The position numbers and the translations under genes are program-made. From Fusobacterium_C sp036516095 (lineage in GTDB: Bacteria > Fusobacteriota > Fusobacteriia > Fusobacteriales > Fusobacteriaceae), in the NCBI RefSeq assembly GCF_036516095.1, contig NZ_DATBUM010000050.1, positions 1 to 8,529 of the forward strand: 8,529 nucleotides of DNA. The letters are read 5' to 3'. Position 1 is the first letter of the stretch. Every line of letters begins with the position of its first letter. The notes beneath the pieces are model-generated. The model made no database searches, was not told where the DNA came from, and saw nothing but the letters and a program-made list of their open reading frames with translations. Positions 1 to 5,389 of this stretch are shown piece after piece.

Positions 1-182
1 GGCAGGAAAGAGTGGGAAGAAAGATAGCCGCTTTAGCATTAGAAAAAGGAGTGTTAATTCGTCCGATTGGAAATATTGTATATTTTATGCCTCCATATAT
101 TATTACAAAAGAAGAAATAGACAGTATGTTGGAAGTTTGTAAAGTATCTATTGAGGAATATATAGAACAAATAAAAAAATAA
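1..182 (+). CDS. bioA: BioA, adenosylmethionine-8-amino-7-oxononanoate aminotransferase (C-terminal fragment)
   Basis: This is the last 59 codons of a class III PLP aminotransferase; the rest lies left of the window. The reading frame starts at base 3 and ends at TAA 180-182. The visible tail contains GVLIRPIGN followed by VYFMPPYIIT, the signature C-terminal block of BioA. There the Arg of the IRP motif contacts the substrate carboxylate in characterised BioA enzymes (family knowledge). BioA uses S-adenosylmethionine as amino donor to convert 8-amino-7-oxononanoate (KAPA) to 7,8-diaminononanoate (DAPA) in cytoplasmic biotin synthesis. The PLP lysine and cofactor-binding domain are outside the window, so activity cannot be judged. 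Other class III aminotransferases share the fold, but the MPPYIIT block favours BioA. A bioC-like gene at the other edge of the window supports the biotin assignment. The next gene starts 12 bases after the stop, suggesting co-transcription. Confidence 0.85.
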   Translation, partial: QERVGRKIAALALEKGVLIRPIGNIVYFMPPYIITKEEIDSMLEVCKVSIEEYIEQIKK

Positions 183-194
183 GGGGGAGATGGT

Positions 195-1010
195 ATGAAA
201 GTTAGGAAAGTATGGGCGGCTTATTTCAGTGCAACCGGGACAACAGAAAAGGTAGTGAAGGGATTGGCAAAATCTTTAGCAAAAAAATTAGGGATGGAAT
301 GGGACTGTTTTGATTTTACACTTCCAAAGGCAAGGAAGTTGGAAACACCTTTTCAAGAAGAAGATGTCGTTGTGTTTGGAACTCCTACGATTGCAGGAAG
401 AGTTCCGAATGTGCTATTAAAATATTTAGCGACGATAGAGGGGAGGGGAGCCTTGGCAATTCCGATTTCTCTTTATGGAAATCGAAACTATGATGACTGT
501 TTGATAGAACTTCGTGATATTTTGGCAAAGGCACATTTTTATCCGATTGCAGCAGGAGCTTTTATCGGGGAACATTCTTTTTCAAAAATTTTGGGAGCAG
601 GGAGACCTGATGAAAAAGATATGACAATTGTGGAGGAATTTGCAGAAAAAATTGTAAAAAAAATAGCAACAGGAGATAAAACTCTCATCGAAGTTAAGGG
701 AACCCCAGATCCTTATCGTTGGTATTATCAACCGAGAGATCGTCAAGGAAATCCTGTCGATATTCGTAAAGTAAAACCTTTGACGAATGAGGAATGTACA
801 GATTGTAAAATTTGTGCAAAAGTTTGTCCTATGGGTTCCATTTCTTTTGAAAATGTTCGAGAGATTCCAGGAATTTGTATCAAGTGCTGTGCTTGTATCA
901 AGAAGTGTCCGGAAGATGCGAAATACTATGAAGATACAGGATATTTATACCATCAACATGAATTGGAAGAGGGATATACCAGAAGGGCAGAGCCGGAATA
1001 TTTCGTGTAA
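195..1010 (+). CDS. EFR1-family flavodoxin-ferredoxin fusion protein
   Basis: This 271-residue cytoplasmic protein is predicted to carry one FMN and two [4Fe-4S] clusters and to act as an electron carrier or reductase module. The N-terminal flavodoxin-like domain (about residues 5-155) has the phosphate-binding loop FSATGTTEKV (11-20), a second FMN loop GTPTIAGRVPN (62-72) and the family block YGNRNYDD (94-101). The C-terminal ferredoxin domain has two CX2CX2CX3CP motifs: C201/C204/C207/C211 and C228/C231/C234/C238, with an extra C232. Both cluster motifs are intact. The start is ATG 195, preceded by a GGGGGAGA ribosome binding site at 183-190. The gene lies 12 bases after bioA and 23 bases before the SPFH gene, so the three probably form an operon. 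The redox partner is unknown. Its position beside bioA makes electron supply to an iron-sulfur enzyme such as biotin synthase a testable guess, not a conclusion. Confidence 0.9.
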   Translation: MKVRKVWAAYFSATGTTEKVVKGLAKSLAKKLGMEWDCFDFTLPKARKLETPFQEEDVVVFGTPTIAGRVPNVLLKYLATIEGRGALAIPISLYGNRNYDDCLIELRDILAKAHFYPIAAGAFIGEHSFSKILGAGRPDEKDMTIVEEFAEKIVKKIATGDKTLIEVKGTPDPYRWYYQPRDRQGNPVDIRKVKPLTNEECTDCKICAKVCPMGSISFENVREIPGICIKCCACIKKCPEDAKYYEDTGYLYHQHELEEGYTRRAEPEYFV

Positions 1011-1033
1011 AGAAAATAAAATTTGGAGGAAGT

Positions 1034-1984
1034 ATGAAAGCTATTGGAGTAATTCTTATCATTATCGGATTTCAAATATGGAAAATGGTGAAGGATAAAA
1101 AAATACCAAAAGGAGTAGAGACGATGAAAAATATAAACAAAGGAGCAGAAGTGATGAAAAATATGAATATAGGAAAATCTATCATGAAAATTTTTGGAAT
1201 CTTAGTGCTTATTTTTTTCTTAGGAATTGGCTTTTCCAATTGTTATACAGTGAATACCGGAGAAGTTGCCATTGTTTCCACTTGGGGAAAAATTAGCCGA
1301 ATTGATGAAGAAGGACTGCATTTTAAAATTCCTTTTGTTCAATCCAAAACTTTTTTAGAAACGAGAGAAAAGTCCTATATTTTTGCAAAGACAGAAGAAT
1401 CGAATACTACTTTAGAAGTATCTACTAAAGATATTCAATCTATTTTTATTGAATTTACAGTACAAGCAAGTATTTCCGAACCAGAAAAATTATATCGTGC
1501 TTTTAATGGAAAACATGAAAGTCGATTTATTCGACCGAGGGTACAGGAAGTGGTACAGGCAGCAATTTCAAAATATACCATTGAAGAGTTTGTCACGAAA
1601 CGAACTGAAATTTCACGATTGATTTTTGAAGATTTAAAAGATGACTTTGCAACCTACGGATTGAATGTGTCAAATATTTCCATAATGAATCATGATTTCA
1701 GTGACGAATATGAAAAGGCAATTGAAGCAAAAAAAGTTGCGGAACAGGCAGTGGAACAGGCGAGAGCGGAGCAAGCAAAGATTTTAGTAGAGCAAGAGAA
1801 TAGAGTCCGAGTGGCGGAGTTGGAACTGAAAGAAAGAGAGATTCGTGCAAGAGCCAATGCAGTGGAAGCTCAATCTTTAACCCCTCAATTGCTGAGAAAA
1901 ATGGCAATTGAAAAATGGGATGGTCATCTTCCAAAAGTACAGGGAAATAATAGTTCCACTTTGATTTCTTTAGAGGAAAAATAA
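1034..1984 (+). CDS. SPFH/prohibitin-family membrane protein
   Basis: Read from ATG 1034 this is a 316-residue stomatin/prohibitin/flotillin/HflK-type protein. A short hydrophobic stretch lies at residues 3-15. A lysine-rich linker (17-52) follows, then a clear membrane segment at about 53-69. The SPFH domain begins at YTVNTGEVAIV (71-81) and runs to about residue 225. An Ala/Glu/Lys/Arg-rich coiled coil (about 226-282) and the prohibitin-like tail EKWDGHLPKV (293-302) complete it. Family members form large membrane-bound rings or scaffolds and often modulate membrane proteases such as FtsH; no partner is visible here. The lysine-rich linker suggests that segment faces the cytoplasm, which would place the SPFH domain outside the membrane. 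The annotated start has GGAGG at 1025-1029, only 4 bases from the ATG. In-frame ATGs at 1124, 1154 and 1184 have better spaced ribosome-binding sites, and the 1184 form would match the classical single-anchor architecture. Family confident; true start uncertain. Confidence 0.88.
   Translation: MKAIGVILIIIGFQIWKMVKDKKIPKGVETMKNINKGAEVMKNMNIGKSIMKIFGILVLIFFLGIGFSNCYTVNTGEVAIVSTWGKISRIDEEGLHFKIPFVQSKTFLETREKSYIFAKTEESNTTLEVSTKDIQSIFIEFTVQASISEPEKLYRAFNGKHESRFIRPRVQEVVQAAISKYTIEEFVTKRTEISRLIFEDLKDDFATYGLNVSNISIMNHDFSDEYEKAIEAKKVAEQAVEQARAEQAKILVEQENRVRVAELELKEREIRARANAVEAQSLTPQLLRKMAIEKWDGHLPKVQGNNSSTLISLEEK
1109..1198 (+). repeat. three in-register 30-bp repeats, each with a Shine-Dalgarno-like sequence and ATG
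   Basis: Units at 1109-1138 and 1139-1168 match at 24 of 30 positions by eye. Each has AAAGGAG, an 8-base spacer, then ATGAAAAATAT. The third unit (1169-1198) is more diverged but keeps ATAGGAA, the 8-base spacer and ATGAAAA in the same register. All three ATGs (1124, 1154, 1184) are in frame with the SPFH gene. The encoded decapeptides are KGVETMKNIN, KGAEVMKNMN and IGKSIMKIFG. The repeat is seen directly; its use in translation is inference. Confidence 0.75.
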
Positions 1985-2005
1985 AAAGATTTTTTCAGAT
2001 ATTTC

Positions 2006-2034
2006 TTGAAAAAAAATGATAAATATGTTATTCT
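2006..2034 (+). promoter_or_regulatory. extended -10 promoter of the riboswitch-ATPase unit
   Basis: A -35 TTGAAA (2006-2011) and a -10 TATTCT (2029-2034) are separated by exactly 17 bp. A TGN element (2026-2028) directly abuts the -10. Transcription would begin near 2041, exactly where the first aptamer helix starts, which independently supports the call. The preceding SPFH gene ends only 21 bases upstream. Confidence 0.75.
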
Positions 2035-2040
2035 ATATGC

Positions 2041-2136
2041 ACATGGAAAAGGGAGTAGTTTCAAATATAGTATCAACAATCCCGATGTGAATACATCTGG
2101 TACTATAGCCTAATCAGGTAACAAGACTTTTGATGT
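2041..2136 (+). promoter_or_regulatory. yybP-ykoY-type manganese riboswitch aptamer
   Basis: The leader has the conserved start AAAAGGGAGTAG (2047-2058), the internal-loop region ATCAACAATCCCG (2072-2084) and the closing ACAAGAC (2121-2127) typical of the yybP-ykoY class. Helices by eye: P1 pairs AAAAG (2047-2051) with CTTTT (2127-2131), extended by ACAT (2041-2044) with ATGT (2133-2136). A long arm pairs ATAGTA (2067-2072) with TACTAT (2101-2106) and is capped by GATGT/ACATC (2084-2088/2093-2097) around a GAAT loop. A tiny CCT/AGG hairpin (2109-2118) fits the last arm. I see no distinct P2 hairpin, so the aptamer is compact. This class binds Mn2+ (with Mg2+) and commonly controls Mn2+ exporters and P-type ATPases. 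The terminator that follows and the ATPase gene agree with that. Predicted to switch expression on when Mn2+ is high. Confidence 0.85.
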
Positions 2137-2167
2137 AAAGCAGAGCTTTATATCAGAAGTCTTTTTT
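2123..2167 (+). terminator. riboswitch-controlled intrinsic terminator
   Basis: Bases 2123-2141 pair with 2145-2163 in an uninterrupted 19-bp stem containing two G-U wobbles and a 3-base AGA loop. The stem runs into T2164-2167. Bases 2127-2136 of the 5' arm are also the 3' strand of aptamer helix P1, so aptamer and terminator cannot form together. This geometry implies metal-stabilised anti-termination. Confidence 0.9.
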
Positions 2168-2189
2168 ATTAAAAAATATGGAGGAGAAT

Positions 2190-4727
2190 ATGGCAAATGT
2201 AAAAGGCTTGACCACGGAACAAGCGAAAAAATTACAAGAACAGTATGGGAAAAATGCATTGTTGGAAGAAGAAAAGGAAAGTATATTTTTTGTATTTTTA
2301 AAACAATTTAAAGATGCTCTGGTTATGATTTTAATTGCAGCATCGATTGTATCGGCTATATCCGGAAATATGGAAAGTACTTTTGTTATTATCTTAGTGT
2401 TAATTGTGAATGCTGTGATTGGAACGATACAACATGTAAAAGCTCAAAAATCTATGGATAGTTTACGAAAATTATCAGCTCCGAAATCCAAAGTCATGAG
2501 AGATGGAAATAAAATAGAAATTGACGCCTTTGATTTGGTTCCGGGAGATTTGGTTTTTGTGGAAGCGGGAGATATTATTCCTGCGGATGCGGATATTTTG
2601 GAATCCTATTCTCTTCTAGTCAATGAAAATTCTTTGACAGGGGAGTCAAATTCCGTGGAGAAAAGTCCAAGTAATCGGGATATGTCAGATTTGCCTTTAG
2701 GAGATAGAACCAATGTGGTATATTCCGGGAGTTTAGTGAACTATGGAAGAGCTGTGATTCAAATTACAAAAATCGGAATGGAAACGGAAATTGGAAATAT
2801 TGCAAAGTTATTGGAAGAAACAAAAGAAAAAATGACTCCATTGCAGAAAGCTTTGGATAGTTTTGGAAAGAATTTAACCATTGTGATTTTGGTCTTATGT
2901 GCCTTAATCTTCGGAATTTATGTATATCATGGAAATTCCATTATGGAATCTCTATTATTTGCCATTGCTTTGGCGGTAGCTGCCATTCCGGAAGGATTAA
3001 ATCCGATTATTACGATTGTGTTGTCTTTGGAAACTCAAAAATTGGCAAAGCAAAATGCGATTGTCAAAGAACTGAAATCTGTAGAATCATTGGGATCCAT
3101 TTCCATTATTTGTTCTGATAAAACAGGGACTTTAACACAAAATAAAATGACAGTAAAGAAATTATATTTGAATACCAAAGTTTTACAGGAAACCGCTTTA
3201 CAAACAGAAAATGCAAGTCACAAAATGCTTTTGGAAGAATGTATTTTTTGTTCCGATGCAACGGAAAAAGTAGGAGATCCCACAGAGACCGCTTTGGTGG
3301 TATTGGCAGCAAATTATGGTCATGATGCACAGGTATTGAAAAATGAATATCCGAGGTTATCGGAAATTCCATTTGATTCTGAACGTAAATTGATGAGTGT
3401 GGTATATGCCAAAGGCGACGGATATATTATGTATACAAAAGGGGCTTTAGACAGTTTACTTCCCAGAGTAATAAAAATTGACATAGACGGAGAAGTACGA
3501 GATATTACGGAAGCGGATATTGAAAGAATTAAGTTGGTCAACGAAAAATTTGCAGAAGATGGAATGAGAGTCTTGAGTTTTGGATATCGATATGTAAAGT
3601 CGAAAGATATTACTCTATTTGATGAAGAAAAATATGTATTTTTAGGACTTGTGGGAATGATAGATCCTCCGAGGCAAGAATCCATCCAGGCAGTAGCGGA
3701 ATGTCGAAGAGCCGGAATTAAACCTATTATGATTACAGGAGATCATAAAATTACTGCAAAAACCATTGCAAGAGAAATTGGCATTTTTGAAGAGGGAGAT
3801 TCCGTGTTGGAAGGAGTAGACGTGGAAAAACTTTCTCAAGAAGAATTGATTGAAATGGTTCCGAAAATTTCCGTGTATGCAAGAGTTTCTCCCGAACACA
3901 AAATTCGAATTGTGTCTGCTTGGCAAAGCTTAGGGAAAATCTGTGCCATGACAGGGGACGGAGTAAATGATGCTCCTGCTTTAAAAAGAGCAGATATTGG
4001 AATTGCTATGGGAATTACAGGAACGGAAGTTTCCAAGAATGCAGCTTCTTTGATTTTGGCAGATGATAATTTCTCTACGATTGTCAGAGCGATTACCATA
4101 GGAAGGAATATCTATCGAAATATTAAAAACTCCATTGGATTTTTATTATCCGGAAATATGGCAGCTATTTTAGCTGTAGTATATGCATCGTTCGCAAATT
4201 TACCGGTAATTTTTTCTGCAGTACAGTTATTGTTTATTAATTTATTGACAGACAGTTTACCGGCAATTGCAGTAGGAGTGGAACCGGGAAATGAAGATGT
4301 CTTGGATGAAAAGCCAAGAGATCCGAAAGAAGGAATTTTAACGAGAGATTTCTTAGAAAGAATTTCTTTGGAAGGGATTTTAATCACTGTTTTCATTTTG
4401 ATTGCTTTTCATATCGGATTAGCAGGTGGAAATACTTTGAAGGGAAGTACTATGGCATTTTCAGTACTATGTTTAGCAAGACTGTTTCATGGATTTAATT
4501 ATCGAGGAAAACGAAATATCTTTGCAATTGGTTTCATGAAAAATAAAATGGCAATTGGAGCTTTTCTAATCGGTTTTCTTCTATTGAATGGAGTGTTATT
4601 TACAAAGGCTTTGCATAGAACCTTTGGAATTACAGTTTTGAGTTTGGAACAATATTTTATGATATACACTCTAGCTTTGATTCCAACAGTGATTCTACAA
4701 ATTGTAAAATGGATTAAATATAGATAA
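2190..4727 (+). CDS. P2-type cation-transporting ATPase, probable Mn2+ (Ca2+/Mn2+) exporter
   Basis: This 845-residue P-type ATPase is of the Ca2+-ATPase (P2) class, in the inner membrane. In order: M1-M2 hairpin (about 42-82), actuator loop TGES (150-153), M4 PEGL with E268, phosphorylation motif DKTGTLT with D310, nucleotide-site KGA (417-419), TGD (516-518), hinge TGDGVNDAP (588-596), M6 NLLTD (N684, D688), and hydrophobic C-terminal segments. All catalytic motifs are intact and length is normal. SERCA ion site II (M4 Glu, M6 Asn and Asp) is kept. The M5 site I glutamate is replaced by alanine (A659 in GNMAAI), as in single-site Golgi Ca2+/Mn2+ pumps. I chose ATG 2190 because GGAGGAG (2180-2186) sits just upstream; the earlier ATG at 2178 overlaps that site and lacks its own. 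The manganese riboswitch upstream argues for Mn2+ export; Ca2+ transport remains possible. Confidence 0.92.
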   Translation: MANVKGLTTEQAKKLQEQYGKNALLEEEKESIFFVFLKQFKDALVMILIAASIVSAISGNMESTFVIILVLIVNAVIGTIQHVKAQKSMDSLRKLSAPKSKVMRDGNKIEIDAFDLVPGDLVFVEAGDIIPADADILESYSLLVNENSLTGESNSVEKSPSNRDMSDLPLGDRTNVVYSGSLVNYGRAVIQITKIGMETEIGNIAKLLEETKEKMTPLQKALDSFGKNLTIVILVLCALIFGIYVYHGNSIMESLLFAIALAVAAIPEGLNPIITIVLSLETQKLAKQNAIVKELKSVESLGSISIICSDKTGTLTQNKMTVKKLYLNTKVLQETALQTENASHKMLLEECIFCSDATEKVGDPTETALVVLAANYGHDAQVLKNEYPRLSEIPFDSERKLMSVVYAKGDGYIMYTKGALDSLLPRVIKIDIDGEVRDITEADIERIKLVNEKFAEDGMRVLSFGYRYVKSKDITLFDEEKYVFLGLVGMIDPPRQESIQAVAECRRAGIKPIMITGDHKITAKTIAREIGIFEEGDSVLEGVDVEKLSQEELIEMVPKISVYARVSPEHKIRIVSAWQSLGKICAMTGDGVNDAPALKRADIGIAMGITGTEVSKNAASLILADDNFSTIVRAITIGRNIYRNIKNSIGFLLSGNMAAILAVVYASFANLPVIFSAVQLLFINLLTDSLPAIAVGVEPGNEDVLDEKPRDPKEGILTRDFLERISLEGILITVFILIAFHIGLAGGNTLKGSTMAFSVLCLARLFHGFNYRGKRNIFAIGFMKNKMAIGAFLIGFLLLNGVLFTKALHRTFGITVLSLEQYFMIYTLALIPTVILQIVKWIKYR

Positions 4728-4731
4728 GTAC

Positions 4732-4775
4732 AAAAGAACTCTACTATTCGGATTTGAATAGTGGAGTTCTTTTTT
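4732..4775 (+). terminator. intrinsic terminator after the ATPase gene
   Basis: GAACTCTACTATTC (4736-4749) pairs with bases 4756-4769 in a 14-bp stem with one G-U pair and a 6-base loop. The stem is flanked by an A-run (4732-4735) and T4770-4775. It lies immediately after the ATPase stop codon. The A-run could also give a U-tract on the opposite strand, but no minus-strand gene ends here. Confidence 0.93.
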
Positions 4776-4778
4776 AGC

Positions 4779-4807
4779 TGGAAAAAAGAAAGAAAATATG
4801 ATATTAT
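4779..4807 (+). promoter_or_regulatory. probable promoter of the DUF2147 gene
   Basis: TGGAAA (4779-4784) and TATTAT (4802-4807) are 17 bp apart, with TGA (4799-4801) as an extended -10 element. The -35 matches consensus at 4 of 6 and the -10 at 5 of 6 positions. It lies between the upstream terminator and the ribosome binding site. The surroundings are very AT-rich, which makes chance matches likelier. Confidence 0.5.
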
Positions 4808-4838
4808 AACATATGTATTTTATTTTAGGAGGAAACTT

Positions 4839-5300
4839 ATGAAAAAAATTTTATTGGGAATGTTATTATTGGGAAGTGTTGCTTATGCGAAAGTAGAAGA
4901 TGTATTAGGGACTTGGATTACAGAGAAAGCAGATACAGGAAATCAAATTATTGTAGAAATTTATCAAACAAAAAATGGAAAATATAATGGGAGAGTCTTG
5001 GAGCTTACTATGCCGATTTACACAGAAGGAGAGTATGTGGGAAAAGAAAGAATGGATTTACAAAATCCGGATCCTCAACTAAAACACAGAAAATTGGTAG
5101 GAATCGACTTTGTAAGTAATTTTGATTACAATGAAAAGAAAGATAAATTTGAACACGGAAATATTTATTCTCCTATCAATGGAAAAACATATCACAGTTA
5201 TATGCAATTACAAAAAGATGGTAGATTGCTGGTTAAAGGGAGTATTGATAAGGCAGGATTGATTGGGAAAAAACAATACTGGACACGATATAAAAAATAA
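4839..5300 (+). CDS. DUF2147-family exported protein
   Basis: This is a 153-residue secreted protein. Residues 1-17 form a short signal peptide: MKK, then a Leu/Gly-rich hydrophobic core, then AYA before the likely cleavage at K18. The mature part opens with VLGTWITE (22-29), has a beta-rich body with NGKYNGRV, and ends in a basic tail. The opening and overall pattern match DUF2147, small proteins with a lipocalin-like beta fold whose biochemical role is not established; I do not assign one. ATG 4839 is preferred because AGGAGGA (4827-4833) is placed 5 bases upstream and the signal peptide begins there. An in-frame ATG at 4761 lies inside the preceding terminator and is unlikely. The gene seems monocistronic, with a terminator before it and a strong promoter after it. 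No obvious terminator follows it, so some read-through into the lipoprotein gene is possible. Confidence 0.85.
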   Translation: MKKILLGMLLLGSVAYAKVEDVLGTWITEKADTGNQIIVEIYQTKNGKYNGRVLELTMPIYTEGEYVGKERMDLQNPDPQLKHRKLVGIDFVSNFDYNEKKDKFEHGNIYSPINGKTYHSYMQLQKDGRLLVKGSIDKAGLIGKKQYWTRYKK

Positions 5301-5316
5301 TCACGGAAAAATAAGC

Positions 5317-5345
5317 TTGAAAAAATAACACAGTAGTGCTACAAT
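5317..5345 (+). promoter_or_regulatory. strong extended -10 promoter of the lipoprotein-peptidase unit
   Basis: TTGAAA (5317-5322), a 17-bp spacer and TACAAT (5340-5345), with TGC (5337-5339) abutting the -10, make the best promoter in the window. It leaves a leader of about 38 bases before ATG 5390 and its GGGAGGA ribosome binding site (5378-5384). Confidence 0.85.
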
Positions 5346-5389
5346 TCTATAACCATAAAATTATATTGTTAGAATAAGGGAGGAAAGGT

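Noticed and set aside
787..1098. Plus-strand 103-codon frame spanning the EFR1 3' end and the SPFH 5' end
   Set aside because: It is out of frame with two well-supported genes, has no ribosome binding site, and its product resembles no family I know.
1214..1245. Lipobox reading of the SPFH N-terminus (cysteine at residue 70 after the membrane segment)
   Set aside because: Residues before the cysteine (FSN) do not fit a lipobox; SPFH proteins normally keep this segment as a membrane anchor.
1990..2014. AT-only inverted repeat TTTTTTCA/TGAAAAAA after the SPFH gene, as a terminator
   Set aside because: It has no G+C-rich stem, no T-tract after it on the plus strand, and it overlaps the -35 element; expected by chance in such AT-rich sequence.
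2178..2189. ATG 2178 as the ATPase start, adding four residues
   Set aside because: The GGAGGAG site at 2180-2186 overlaps this ATG and is correctly placed for ATG 2190.
3320..3685. Minus-strand frame of 121 codons inside the ATPase gene
   Set aside because: It is antisense to a strongly conserved coding region and its translation looks like a shadow, with no family motif or start signal.
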